Shown here in pieces: positions 8,352 to 17,216 of a DNA stretch of 64,000 bases. The stretch's first letter is position 1, and each line of letters begins with the position of its first letter. The stretch lies in the NCBI RefSeq assembly GCF_044383835.1, contig NZ_JBISEP010000003.1, positions 95,008 through 159,007 of the forward strand, in the 5' to 3' direction. Under the pieces are notes generated by a model. The model saw only the letters and a program-made list of their open reading frames with translations, did no database searches and was not told the DNA's origin. The stretch comes from Paraliobacillus sp044383835 (GTDB lineage Bacteria; Bacillota; Bacilli; Bacillales; Amphibacillaceae). The translations under genes and the position numbers were made by a program.

Positions 8352-9269
8352 TTATTCTGTAATCATCTTATTTACGTTCGTAATTTCTTCTTGTGGTACG
8401 ATGTAGTAATAAATGCTATCAATTGTTGTTCCGCTCCCTTTCATTTGATAGCTTTCAATGTTTTTCACTGTGTTTCGGTAGCCTTTAAATAATGTTTTCA
8501 TATTATCAAAAGTCATACTTGTTGTCATATTTTTTCCTAATATATTAAGTAAAGGATTTATTTTTGTCACACTATCTAACGACGCACCTTCTTTTACAAT
8601 TGCTTCAATTACTTTACGTTGTCTCGTTGTTCGCCCAAAGTCACCAGCAGGGTCATCTTTTCGCATGCGCACATAATGTAACGTCTTTTCACCATTCATC
8701 TTCACTGGACCAATGGTAAAGTCGTACTTCCCATCATTCCAAGCAATATCGTTTTGAACGGTAATCGTCCCTAGTGCATCAACTAATTCTTGTAAACCTT
8801 CCATATTGATACGAACAAAATAATCCAATTCAATATCCAAGAATTGTTTCACTGTATTTACCGACATATCTGCGCCACCAAAGGCATAAGCATGATTAAT
8901 TTTATCTTGATATCCTTTACCAACAATCATTGTTCGTGTATCACGCGGTATACTAACTAACTGTATTTTATCTTCTTTTGGTTTTAAGGTCATTACTATT
9001 AACGCATCCGAACGGCCACTATCATTTGCTCGTTCGTCTACACCTAGTAATAACACATTGATTTGTTCAGATGATTTCATCTTTTTCTCTGTTAGATTCG
9101 TATTAATAGATGGCACTGGTTCATGCATTTCCTCATTTACCGTTTGCTTCACACTGTCATAAACAGACCATGCATAGACACCTGCTCCTAACGCTAATAC
9201 AACAACAATAATTATCGGTGTTAAAATCCAAGCTTTTTTACTAAAACGACGCTGCTTTGAATGCTTCAT
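8352..9269 (-). CDS. LytR-CpsA-Psr (LCP) family cell-wall glycopolymer ligase
   Basis: The 305-residue type II membrane protein has a basic N-terminus, one transmembrane helix (about 13-33) and an extracellular LCP domain (about 70-220). Family motifs are VLLLGVDERANDSGRSDALIV, SIPRDTRT, KINHAYAFGG, the acidic WNDGKYDF segment and the arginine-rich MRKDDPAGDFGRTTRQR. LCP enzymes attach teichoic acids or other polyprenyl-linked polymers to peptidoglycan. The gene stands alone. An AGGAAG ribosome binding site precedes the ATG. Confidence 0.93.
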   Translation of the reverse strand: MKHSKQRRFSKKAWILTPIIIVVVLALGAGVYAWSVYDSVKQTVNEEMHEPVPSINTNLTEKKMKSSEQINVLLLGVDERANDSGRSDALIVMTLKPKEDKIQLVSIPRDTRTMIVGKGYQDKINHAYAFGGADMSVNTVKQFLDIELDYFVRINMEGLQELVDALGTITVQNDIAWNDGKYDFTIGPVKMNGEKTLHYVRMRKDDPAGDFGRTTRQRKVIEAIVKEGASLDSVTKINPLLNILGKNMTTSMTFDNMKTLFKGYRNTVKNIESYQMKGSGTTIDSIYYYIVPQEEITNVNKMITE

Positions 9270-9389
9270 TCATTAATCTTCCTATCTTTATAATTATACA
9301 AAAATTACAATTCTTTTTTCATTATACCAGATATTTCATAGTAAACAAGATTTTGTATTATTTATTTTTTCTATTATAAAAGAGTGATT

Positions 9390-10205
9390 TTATTCTCGCA
9401 GGCGTTCAAGGTGAATGGCAATATACCCTAACTCTGATTCTGGAAAGTCAATATGATACATTGCAGAAATCGCTTTACTAACCGATACAGCACACTGGTA
9501 GGATTGTGAGAATTTGTGTTTAATCATTGTTAGCATGTCTAGATCCATAGAATATTGATCGCTATGCTTCACACGATGCAAGACAAAACGCAAATGTGTA
9601 ATCAAACGTTGATACGAGATGTCATCCTCTTTTATTTCTAACCCTAAATAATCAACAATGCGCTGGATCATCTCACTTACAATCGTCGTTTGCCTTAACG
9701 TTTCTTTATAATTACCACCTGAAAGCTTCATTGTATGAATATGTAACGCAATAAAGGCGGCTTCATCAATTGGCATTTCAATGTTAAGCTTTTCTTTCAT
9801 CATATTTATCGCCCACAAACCAATTTCAAACTCTTGCTTGTACAAAATTTTGATTTCATTTAACAGCTTATTTTTTAAATGCATACCGTTTTGAATTCGT
9901 TCGATCGAGAAAGAAACGTGGTCTGTTAATGTAATATGAATATGCTCACTTAATTTCATTCCAATTGTCTTTTCTGCATAAGAGATGATTTCTTCCGAGA
10001 TAATAAAATGCTCTTCAGAAATTCTACTAAGGAGCTGTTGTAACTTCTCATTCTCTTTCATAATAAATAATTTTTCTATTTTTTGTTTGTTGATCACATC
10101 ATTTTTCTTTTTTCCATAAGCAATCCCTGCTCCAACTGCAACTTTTTCTTCGTTTCCGTCTATTACTAAAACCGCATTATTATTTAAAATTTTCTTTAAT
10201 TTCAT
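9390..10205 (-). CDS. glcT: GlcT/LicT-type transcriptional antiterminator
   Basis: The 271-residue BglG-family RNA-binding antiterminator has a CAT RNA-binding domain (about 1-56, KKILNNNAVLVID and GKKKNDVI). PRD1 (about 65-170) has the conserved histidines in LTDH and ALHIH. PRD2 (about 175-271) has its histidines in THLRF and AIHLERL. The ATG at 10205 is chosen for its GGGAGG ribosome binding site; the frame extends 117 bases further upstream without one. The protein lies downstream of nagP and the EIIA gene. The EIIA leader contains an antiterminator target (13295-13323), so this is its likely regulator. GlcT rather than LicT is a judgement from sequence feel. Confidence 0.85.
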   Translation of the reverse strand: MKLKKILNNNAVLVIDGNEEKVAVGAGIAYGKKKNDVINKQKIEKLFIMKENEKLQQLLSRISEEHFIISEEIISYAEKTIGMKLSEHIHITLTDHVSFSIERIQNGMHLKNKLLNEIKILYKQEFEIGLWAINMMKEKLNIEMPIDEAAFIALHIHTMKLSGGNYKETLRQTTIVSEMIQRIVDYLGLEIKEDDISYQRLITHLRFVLHRVKHSDQYSMDLDMLTMIKHKFSQSYQCAVSVSKAISAMYHIDFPESELGYIAIHLERLRE

Positions 10206-10654
10206 GGAAGCAACCTCCCTACAATTTGCTAGAAAATATCTTTCCTTCATGAATGAGAGCCTTGAAACAAAATATTTTCTTTCAATAAAAATGATAAAAG
10301 AGGAATCGATATTTTTTCGCAAGTAATGTAAAGCCTAATTCAATCAGGTCAAATATATGTTGAAAAATTTTATCACTATGACTTGATTTTAATACATTTA
10401 TGCCAAAATAGCCAAGATATTCTATTGTTGTTTATTCATTTTCACCAACTAAAAACTACCTATCGTTAGATCAAATAAAACGTATTATTGCACGACTCCT
10501 TACCAAAAAGGCTAATGATTCATTACTGTTATTTAAAGAAAGAGCCAGCTATACGAACTGACTCTTTTGCATCACACTAATTTGTTACCGCTAACAATAT
10601 AAAAAATGTGATATGTAATAACAAAAAAAACAAATGAATGCAAACATATGCTAC
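10206..10654. other. Leader of the antiterminator gene and intergenic DNA, no gene seen
   Basis: About 450 AT-rich bases. No open frame with a ribosome binding site and no further RNA motif was recognised. Confidence 0.45.
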
Positions 10655-10715
10655 AGAAAAAAGTTCAGACACCTTATCACTCGGAACAATTGATATTCCA
10701 TTTTGACAAGGTGTC
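10655..10715 (-). terminator. Terminator of the EIIA-nagP operon
   Basis: Read on the minus strand, GACACCTT pairs with AAGGTGTC across a partly structured 32-base interior and is followed by a T-rich tract (10655-10662). It lies about 175 bases after the nagP stop. Confidence 0.65.
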
Positions 10716-10889
10716 CTACACTTACTATTTTTTATTAACCATGTAAACCATTTTATTAATAACTACTCTCTAGGTGTCATTTATCTATTTTTAAGTTAGT
10801 TTACCTCATACTATGCAATTTTTTCACAAATGAATGTTGTATAAAGGTATTCGCTCTATAGATTTCACACCTTGAAAAAACTCATTCAT

Positions 10890-12350
10890 TTATGCACGAC
10901 GAATTTTGTTAATTTCATCTGCAACGAATTGAACGTTTGTACCAACAATTACTTGAATACTGTTTTTACCAACTACATTAATGCCAGCTACACCAGTACG
11001 TTTAATTCGCTGTTGGTCCACTATATCCATATCTTTTACTTCTAATCGAAGTCTAGTAATACAGTTGTCAATAGAAGTTACGTTTTCATCCCCACCTAGT
11101 CCAGCATAGATTTCTTTTGCCATTGTAGCAATTTCGTCTCCGCTTGCAGAGCTAGCAGTGTTTGTATCTGTTTGTTCTAGTTCGTCATCTTCTCTACCTG
11201 GAGTTTTCAAGTTAAACTTCGTAATTAAGATTCGGAAAAGCACATAATAAATAACTGCAACAACTAAACCTTGGACGAGTAACATTAACGGAAGATTTGC
11301 TATTGGTATACGCAAACTTAATACAAAGTCAACCATTCCTGCACTAAAGCCAAATCCTGCAGTCCACTCGAACGTTGCTGCTACAAATAATGATAGACCT
11401 GTTAACGCAGCGTGTACCACATAAAGAGCTGGTGCTAAGAACATGAATGAGAATTCTAGTGGCTCCGTTACCCCTGTAAAGAACGATGCAAATCCTGCTG
11501 CTAGTAATAATGATGCAGCTGTTTTCTTTTTATTTGTTTTTGCAGTGTGATACATAGCCAGTGCTGCCGCTGGAAGACCAAACATCATTACTGGGAAGTA
11601 ACCAGCTTGGTACCTACCTGTAATACCTTTCTCACCAGTACTAGACCAGAAGTTCGCAATATCATCGATACCAGCAACATCAAACCAAAATACCGAGTTT
11701 AATGCGTGGTGTAAACCAGTTGGAATTAATAAACGGTTGAAGAAACCGTATATACCTGCACCGGTAGCACCTAAGTCAACAATGGATTTACCAAATGAAA
11801 CTAATCCTGTATAAATAACCGGCCAAACAAAGAATAAAATTCCTGATACTGCCAACATAGAAACGGCAGTCATGATTGGAACGAGTCGCTTCCCACTAAA
11901 GAAAGCTAATGCATCAGGCAATTTCACATGACTAAATCGATTATACATAATAGAAGCGACGATACCTGATATAATACCAACAAATTGATTTTCAATTTTA
12001 CCAAATGCTGCGTTAACCGATTCAGCATCTATACCTTGCAATAATGCGACAGTATCTGTAGATAATAAGGTCGTTACAACTAGAAAAGCAACTAAACCAC
12101 TTAATGCTGCAGAACCATCCTTATCCTTTGACATCCCTAAAGCTACCCCGACAGCGAACAAGATGGACATGTTTTCACCATTAACAATAGCCCCACCTGC
12201 ATTAATTAAAAATGCCGCTATTGCGTTGCCAGAGCCCCAACCTGTAGGGTCAAGCCAATAACCGATCCCCATTAAGATCGCTGCTGCCGGCAAGACAGAA
12301 ACTGGAAGCATTAGTGATCGACCGAGTTTTTGAAGATATTTCATTACCAT
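10890..12350 (-). CDS. nagP: PTS EIICB permease, N-acetylglucosamine type
   Basis: The 486-residue protein has an EIIC domain (about 1-385) and a C-terminal EIIB domain (about 410-486) with phosphocysteine C430 in DNCITRLR. Segments such as FFNRLLIPTGLHHALN, GVTEPLEFSFMFLAP and LKTPGRED are characteristic of NagE/NagP. It imports GlcNAc with phosphorylation to GlcNAc-6-P. It has no EIIA of its own; the EIIA gene lies upstream in the same direction. AGGAGG is 7 bases from the first ATG. GlcNAc fits the amino-sugar locus at 1.0-4.1 kb and the chitin-active LPMO at 21 kb. Glucose cannot be excluded from sequence alone. Confidence 0.85.
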   Translation of the reverse strand: MVMKYLQKLGRSLMLPVSVLPAAAILMGIGYWLDPTGWGSGNAIAAFLINAGGAIVNGENMSILFAVGVALGMSKDKDGSAALSGLVAFLVVTTLLSTDTVALLQGIDAESVNAAFGKIENQFVGIISGIVASIMYNRFSHVKLPDALAFFSGKRLVPIMTAVSMLAVSGILFFVWPVIYTGLVSFGKSIVDLGATGAGIYGFFNRLLIPTGLHHALNSVFWFDVAGIDDIANFWSSTGEKGITGRYQAGYFPVMMFGLPAAALAMYHTAKTNKKKTAASLLLAAGFASFFTGVTEPLEFSFMFLAPALYVVHAALTGLSLFVAATFEWTAGFGFSAGMVDFVLSLRIPIANLPLMLLVQGLVVAVIYYVLFRILITKFNLKTPGREDDELEQTDTNTASSASGDEIATMAKEIYAGLGGDENVTSIDNCITRLRLEVKDMDIVDQQRIKRTGVAGINVVGKNSIQVIVGTNVQFVADEINKIRRA

Positions 12351-12715
12351 GCCTATTCCTCCCTAATTCTTTATAAAAGTATGTGTTTAAGCTTACAAAA
12401 TAAAATGAATACAAACTTCTTTCGTTATAAAGCGCTACCAAAACAAAACTTGTTCCTTACAAATGCAGTTTTGATCCCTTTATTCTTAAAGTATAATCGA
12501 ATAATAGTGTTAATCAGTCATCAGTTTTCTTTTGGGATGCAAGGGACAATACATTTTGAAAAATCGTGCCTTATAACTGTTTCACTAACGAACGTCTGTG
12601 ACTTCAAACCATTATGACAACGTGCATTTTCCTTCTTTTGCTATTATCACCTCCTTAAAGGTGTCACCTGTTTGGTTTATATGAGCCAAACAGGTGCACT
12701 TCATCATTCAGCTAC
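12351..12715 (-). promoter_or_regulatory. nagP leader with a strong hairpin and a cre-like site
   Basis: A perfect 11-bp stem (CACCTGTTTGG / CCAAACAGGTG, 12665-12696) follows the EIIA stop. It lacks a T-run, so it is more likely an mRNA stabiliser or processing site than a terminator. ATAAAGCGCTACCA (12427-12440) resembles a CcpA cre site with about three mismatches. No antiterminator target like the one upstream of the EIIA gene was found here. Confidence 0.45.
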
Positions 12716-13195
12716 TTATTTTACCGATAATACAATTGTTTCGCCTTGCTTACATATTTTTTCTTCTGAAACATGATATGTTTTGTCACTACTGCTATTT
12801 GTAATTACAATTGGTGTAATAATACTTGGTACATTTTGCTTTACGTATTCCCAGTCGACTTCTAATAATTTTTGGCCAATGGTAACTTCATCGCCCTCAT
12901 TGACAAATGCAGTAAATCCTTCTCCTTTTAATGAAACAGTCTCTAAACCGACATGAATTAAAATCTCTGTCCCATCAGTTGTTTGGATACCAATCGCATG
13001 TTTCGTCGGAGCGACTTGGACAATTTCCCCGTCAACAGGAGCAGTTATGGCTCCTCCATCCGGTAAAACAGCCACGCCTTCTCCCATCATTTTTTGACCA
13101 AATACTGGATCTGGAACCTCTTCCATTGCCACAATTTCTCCGTTAGATGGTGCATATATATCTAACCCTGATTTTTTAAATAAGCTCTTAAGCAT
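12716..13195 (-). CDS. crr: PTS EIIA component, glucose family
   Basis: The 159-residue soluble protein is a stand-alone EIIA-Glc homologue. The active-site histidines are H66 (APTKHAIG) and phosphoacceptor H81 (ILIHVGLETV), spaced as in E. coli EIIA-Glc. It also has the typical PVFGQKMMGEGVA and APVDGEIVQVA strands. It relays phosphate from HPr to EIIB domains, probably NagP and perhaps the EIICB at 2558. It is the first gene of a crr-nagP unit. The ATG has AAAGGAG 9 bases upstream. Its leader carries a RAT-terminator switch, so expression is probably induced through the GlcT-type antiterminator. Confidence 0.93.
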   Translation of the reverse strand: MLKSLFKKSGLDIYAPSNGEIVAMEEVPDPVFGQKMMGEGVAVLPDGGAITAPVDGEIVQVAPTKHAIGIQTTDGTEILIHVGLETVSLKGEGFTAFVNEGDEVTIGQKLLEVDWEYVKQNVPSIITPIVITNSSSDKTYHVSEEKICKQGETIVLSVK

Positions 13196-13248
13196 GATGT
13201 TGTACTCCTTTTCAAATCAAGTGTAATGAACAAACACTTACAAACATT

Positions 13249-13323
13249 AAAAAAGGCATGGAGAAATAAAAGGATGTTTACACCCTATTTATTACTCCAT
13301 GCCTGATCAAGTCAGTAACATGT
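13249..13323 (-). promoter_or_regulatory. RAT antiterminator target overlapping a leader terminator, upstream of the EIIA gene
   Basis: On the minus strand the leader contains TGTTACTGACTTGATCAGGC (from 13323), matching the GTTACTG-loop-CAGGCA core of ribonucleic antiterminator elements bound by BglG/LicT/GlcT proteins. Its 3' half overlaps the 5' arm (AGGCATGGAG) of an intrinsic terminator. The 3' arm, CTCCATGCCT, is followed by a T-run (13249-13254). The two structures are mutually exclusive. That is the classical switch for antiterminator proteins carrying PRD domains. Confidence 0.88.
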
Positions 13324-13400
13324 GAGTCCATATGTAGTTAAAAAGTTCTAATCAAATGAGAACGCAGTCACATAGACCGAATGAATCATTTGTTACACTT

Positions 13401-13429
13401 ATATTACAATAAAATATTATAGTTGTCTA
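13401..13429 (-). promoter_or_regulatory. Promoter of the EIIA-nagP unit
   Basis: TAGACA (13424-13429) and TAATAT (13401-13406) are 17 bases apart on the minus strand. They lie about 80 bases upstream of the RAT element, leaving a leader of about 200 bases. Confidence 0.55.
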
Positions 13430-13517
13430 TACCTTTTTAAAAATTTTTAACAAGACAGTTTGTAATGCGAATGAGTATATGTTGCTAAAATCGCTAGTAT
13501 TGGAGTCATAGTTCATC

Positions 13518-14804
13518 TTAATTATTTTTTGTAAATTCGACATTATCTGATAATCTCAAGCCAATGTATGCTGCGTCAATATTTTTTATTGCCGGTAAGT
13601 TACGCAAATTTTTGTTGAAAAACCAGTAAATCGGTACGACCGCAATGCCAAGTGCGATAAAGCCAAACACAATTTGACTGCCAATCCATTCAGTTAGCGT
13701 ACCACCAATCAACGATCCAATTGGCATAGCAATCGTATTGATGCTCATTAAGACAGAAAACACACGACCTAACAAGTTTTCTGGAATTGTTGTTTGAAGT
13801 AAAGCGGCAAAAAGTACATTTGTCATTCCAATTGGAATCCAAGCCATACCGAATAAAGCAATACTTACAGCAGTCCACGGTGCAATCGATGAAAGAACCC
13901 ATAAGACTGAAGCTATTACAAATGAAACAATAGAGAATATACCTAATCGATATCTTTCAGCCCAAGAAGCAAAAAGTGCACCGATTAAAGTCCCAGCAGA
14001 TAATGCTGCTAAGTAATATCCGTAAATATTAGAACCACCTAATGTATCTGCTAGAACTGGTAAGACTGCAATCGTCATACCAACTGCAAAATTTGCTACT
14101 ACGCTTCCAAGAATGATTTTCACAAGTAAGCTACTGCGTATGACGGATACACCCTCTTTTATCTCACTTATATAGGTGCGCATTACCTTTTTAAATGATT
14201 TTTTTGCTTTTTCGTTTCGCTTTTTCTCTTTTTCTGGAACATTCAACAATAGAAATAGGAATGCCGCAATAAGAAACGTAATGGAATCAATAATATATAA
14301 AGAAACAGCACCTACTGCTGCAACAAGAATTCCGGCGACAGCATTAAAAGTTAAATCGACACCTTGGTAAGCAAAGGAAAAAGCAGCATTCCCTTTAACT
14401 AGTTCTTCTTTTGTTAATATTTTTGGAAGGCTTGCGGATTGTGCAGGATACGCAACCTGATTGACAAGTGTGGCAAGGGGCATAATAGTAAGGACAACCG
14501 ATACATTCAGTAAGCCTAAATAATAACAAATAGGAATAGTAATAATAAGAAGAAATTCAATAAGCTGAGAAATGACTAGTGTCCATTTTAATTGCCATCG
14601 ATCAACAAGAGGACCAGCTAAAAATTGGAGTGATTGAGGTAATAATGTTAAGAATCCAGCTAGTCCCGTATAAAAAGCAGACCCTCCTAAATCATATACA
14701 AGCCACATAGCTGCTACAGCATAAAGACTATCTCCAGCATTGGAAACCAATCTCCCTAAAAATAACACTAAAAAATTTCTATTTTTAAATACATTAATCA
14801 TCAT
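13518..14804 (-). CDS. MFS transporter, drug-efflux-like (MFS_3 / MefA-type)
   Basis: The 428-residue protein has 12 predicted membrane segments. The N-terminal FLVLFLGRLVSNAGDSLYAVA and the loop FLAGPLVDRWQLKW are typical of the MFS_3 subgroup, which includes macrolide efflux (Mef) and siderophore exporters such as EntS. A basic cytoplasmic loop (KEKKRNEKAKK) separates the two halves. The substrate is unknown. The ATG at 14804 is preferred because GAGGAG lies upstream at normal spacing; a GTG at 14810 is too close. The gene stands alone, with no regulator beside it. Confidence 0.8.
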   Translation of the reverse strand: MMINVFKNRNFLVLFLGRLVSNAGDSLYAVAAMWLVYDLGGSAFYTGLAGFLTLLPQSLQFLAGPLVDRWQLKWTLVISQLIEFLLIITIPICYYLGLLNVSVVLTIMPLATLVNQVAYPAQSASLPKILTKEELVKGNAAFSFAYQGVDLTFNAVAGILVAAVGAVSLYIIDSITFLIAAFLFLLLNVPEKEKKRNEKAKKSFKKVMRTYISEIKEGVSVIRSSLLVKIILGSVVANFAVGMTIAVLPVLADTLGGSNIYGYYLAALSAGTLIGALFASWAERYRLGIFSIVSFVIASVLWVLSSIAPWTAVSIALFGMAWIPIGMTNVLFAALLQTTIPENLLGRVFSVLMSINTIAMPIGSLIGGTLTEWIGSQIVFGFIALGIAVVPIYWFFNKNLRNLPAIKNIDAAYIGLRLSDNVEFTKNN

Positions 14805-15218
14805 TTGCACTCCTCGTTATTTACTATGATAATTAAAGTATAAATATGATTATTCGTTTATCAAACAATCTAGAACAGTAAATCTACTCAGCCTCTAGAC
14901 GTAATAATGTGTACCTATTACTTCAAAGATTTTTGAATGCCAGTAACTGATGGATGAATACCGCTTCTAGTTCGTTTAATTGGCTAATGTTTAATTAATC
15001 TGTAGGAGGAGTATTGTCATCTGTTATTTGATCAAACCTATGTTTCCAATTATAAATCATATTTCCTTTACATAACCAAGCATCCATACTAAGACCACTT
15101 TCTTACCATTATTGTATGTTTTAAAACCGACTAACTATGCCAGAAGGTTTCAAAACATACAAGAGTCTCCGTTCAGAATTCCTCAATAGGAACGAGCAGC
15201 GACATTAGTTACCCAGTT
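14805..15218. other. Intergenic DNA containing one copy of a degenerate dispersed repeat
   Basis: Bases about 14999-15125 resemble 28757-28905, including TCTGTAGG.GGA near one end and TAAGACCA.TTT.CTTACCA.TATTGT near the other. On the minus strand both encode short remnants with a PPTD motif, interrupted by stops. This looks like an old decayed gene or insertion element present at least twice. No intact gene was seen. Confidence 0.4.
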
Positions 15219-15259
15219 AAAATATCAGGGGCAAGAACATAACTAGTCCCTGATATTTT
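15219..15259 (-). terminator. Terminator of the sigma/ABC operon
   Basis: AAAATATCAGGG (15219-15230) pairs perfectly with CCCTGATATTTT (15248-15259) across a 17-base loop. It ends in a T-rich arm and overlaps the stop codon of the last gene. Confidence 0.75.
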
Positions 15260-15860
15260 ATTTGGTTTCCAAGGTAATGATTAAACTTTCAGATTCATAA
15301 AATAAAAATTTATTAACCTCTAAAATCTCATTTTCTTTAAGAGTAATTTCATAGGCTTTTTTGTTTGTAAAATCATATGTCTTAATAATATTTCTCTTAG
15401 AAGACAAAACCTGAACAAATGGTTTTTCCTTTTCGACATTTCCACTGTAACTTAAAATAAAATTCCCCGCAGGTATCTGTAAACCGACATTATAAAAACC
15501 TGAATGATTTATCTCATACTTATCCGATTTCAAATTAATTTTATTAAAACTAGCAGGAGACATATTTACTTTACCTTCTCCCACAATCATGACCTTTTCT
15601 CCTGTATTAAGTTTAATTCCAAGAATTTTACTTCTGTCGGATAATTGCCTTTGCATAAATCTAACTTCTTCACCTATTACTTCAATATCATATAACCCTT
15701 GATTAATATCTTTTCCAACAACGTACTCACCTTTTGTTACATTTATTTTTTTTGCCATATTACTGTCTTTACTAATAAAGTTATTAAGGTAAGGGTATCC
15801 GATAACAGATAAAAAGATAACTACGATTAGAATGAAAACAATTGTTTTTATTCTATTCAT
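15258..15860 (-). CDS. Membrane-anchored extracytoplasmic protein with two related repeat domains, unknown function
   Basis: The 200-residue protein has one N-terminal transmembrane helix (about 5-25) and an exported beta-rich remainder. Two internal repeats follow the pattern Y-x-V-G-x-DI-xx-G-x-Y: YVVGKDINQGLYDIEV near residue 47, and YNVGLQIPAGNFILSY near 123. Each is followed by a strand-rich stretch. I do not recognise a named family. Its start overlaps the end of the ATPase gene by 8 bases, so it is translationally coupled to the transporter. An extracellular sensor, receptor or accessory subunit is a reasonable inference, not a demonstrated role. Confidence 0.7.
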   Translation of the reverse strand: MNRIKTIVFILIVVIFLSVIGYPYLNNFISKDSNMAKKINVTKGEYVVGKDINQGLYDIEVIGEEVRFMQRQLSDRSKILGIKLNTGEKVMIVGEGKVNMSPASFNKINLKSDKYEINHSGFYNVGLQIPAGNFILSYSGNVEKEKPFVQVLSSKRNIIKTYDFTNKKAYEITLKENEILEVNKFLFYESESLIITLETK

Positions 15861-16482
15861 GAATTAACTTCCCATCCCTCATTTGTAAAATAACATCACA
15901 TAAAGGTTCAATCTCTTCTTTATGATGACTAGCTATTATTATGGTAGCTCCTCGTTTCTTTTCTTCTAGAAGAATATCGTGTACTAACTCTACTCCTTTA
16001 TCATCAATAGCGTTTGTTGGTTCATCTAAAAGTATGATATCAGGTTTTTCGAATATAGCTTGGGCGATATTCAGTCTTTGCCTCATGCCTAAAGAATATT
16101 TTTTCACTTTTAACTTAGATTCTAGATCTAGCCCAACCCTTCTAATTGCCTCTTCAATGTCCTTGCTTGTGGCTACTTTCTTTATTTTTGATAATATATA
16201 TAAATTTGTATAAGCGTCATATTGAGGCAATAACTCCATACTTTCTATAATGATTCCAACACTAGGTGGAAAGGAGATGTCTTTATGTAATACTTGATTA
16301 TCAATACTAACTTCTCCTTCAGTAGGAACAATTAATCCCGCTAGCGTACGAAGTAACATCGTTTTGCCAGAACCATTTTTACCAAACAAGCCATAAATAT
16401 GACCTTTTTCGAACAAAAAAGAATTATCTTTTAAAACGTAATTATGTTTGATTTTTTTATTAACATTAGATATTTGAATCAT
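15853..16482 (-). CDS. ABC transporter ATP-binding protein
   Basis: The 209-residue nucleotide-binding domain has Walker A GKNGSGKT, signature YSLGMRQRLNIAQ, Walker B IILLDEPTNAID and switch histidine in IIASHHKEE. The LGMRQR signature variant is common in bacitracin/lantibiotic-immunity ATPases (BcrA/LanF type). It follows three permease genes and overlaps the repeat protein gene, so it presumably energises those permeases. GAGGGAG precedes the ATG. Confidence 0.88.
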   Translation of the reverse strand: MIQISNVNKKIKHNYVLKDNSFLFEKGHIYGLFGKNGSGKTMLLRTLAGLIVPTEGEVSIDNQVLHKDISFPPSVGIIIESMELLPQYDAYTNLYILSKIKKVATSKDIEEAIRRVGLDLESKLKVKKYSLGMRQRLNIAQAIFEKPDIILLDEPTNAIDDKGVELVHDILLEEKKRGATIIIASHHKEEIEPLCDVILQMRDGKLIHE

Positions 16483-16496
16483 TATTCTCCCTCACT

Positions 16497-17216
16497 TTAC
16501 ATTAAGTCCATATTTTTGATTCTTCTTACAGAAAGACCTATTACAATAAGCTCAATAACAACTAGAATTATCATGGCATTAAAATAATTAACACTATATA
16601 TTTTGAATTCAGGTACTTGACTTAGTCCGTTTTTAAAACTCATACCATAATTAGGAAGTAAGAAATAGCTAAAAAAAGTTGAATTTTGATAGATTTCCCC
16701 TGCAAACAAAACAGATAGTACAATGTATATATTTATCGTCAAGTGGGCAATTTCAGGTTTGATATATAACTCTAATAATTGTTGCATGCTGAAGAGTGTT
16801 ACTAATGTGAGAAAATATATCAAAAAAGATTTCGATAGATTTCCAAAAGAAAATACTAAATTATCGGGAGTTGTCAATGCAAAAAGTAGAGACTGAAAAA
16901 CAATAAACGTAAAAAGAAAAAGAACCATAGATAGAAATTGTTTAATAATCCATTGAGATTTACTATAGTTTCTAATAAAAAAAACAATACTCTGAGCTTC
17001 AACTAATTTACTTAAATATCCTGAAAAATAAAAGCTGATACTTACAATTGGTAAATACCAATTTAATAAATATTTATATTCTAATTGAAATGCCGATGTA
17101 ATAGGAACACCATCTAAAAAAGGAAATTGCGTATTTATAAGATTAAATTTACTAGTGAAAACAACCTGTATTATTATTGTTAGTAGCACAAAAAGAAAAA
17201 ACTTTTTACTTTTCAT
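16497..17216 (-). CDS. ABC-2-like permease subunit, third of three
   Basis: The 239-residue hydrophobic protein has about six membrane segments and ends in the basic cytoplasmic tail RRIKNMDLM. It shares layout, though little obvious sequence, with the two preceding permeases: an N-terminal helix, a large extracellular loop, then five helices. Its ATG overlaps the preceding gene's end by one base. It is probably a membrane subunit of the transporter powered by the ATPase 14 bases downstream. Confidence 0.68.
   Translation of the reverse strand: MKSKKFFLFVLLTIIIQVVFTSKFNLINTQFPFLDGVPITSAFQLEYKYLLNWYLPIVSISFYFSGYLSKLVEAQSIVFFIRNYSKSQWIIKQFLSMVLFLFTFIVFQSLLFALTTPDNLVFSFGNLSKSFLIYFLTLVTLFSMQQLLELYIKPEIAHLTINIYIVLSVLFAGEIYQNSTFFSYFLLPNYGMSFKNGLSQVPEFKIYSVNYFNAMIILVVIELIVIGLSVRRIKNMDLM

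Noticed and set aside
12351..12715. RAT antiterminator element in front of nagP
   Set aside because: The hairpin at 12665-12696 lacks the GTTACTG/CAGGCA core and a T-run, so it is not a RAT-terminator pair.
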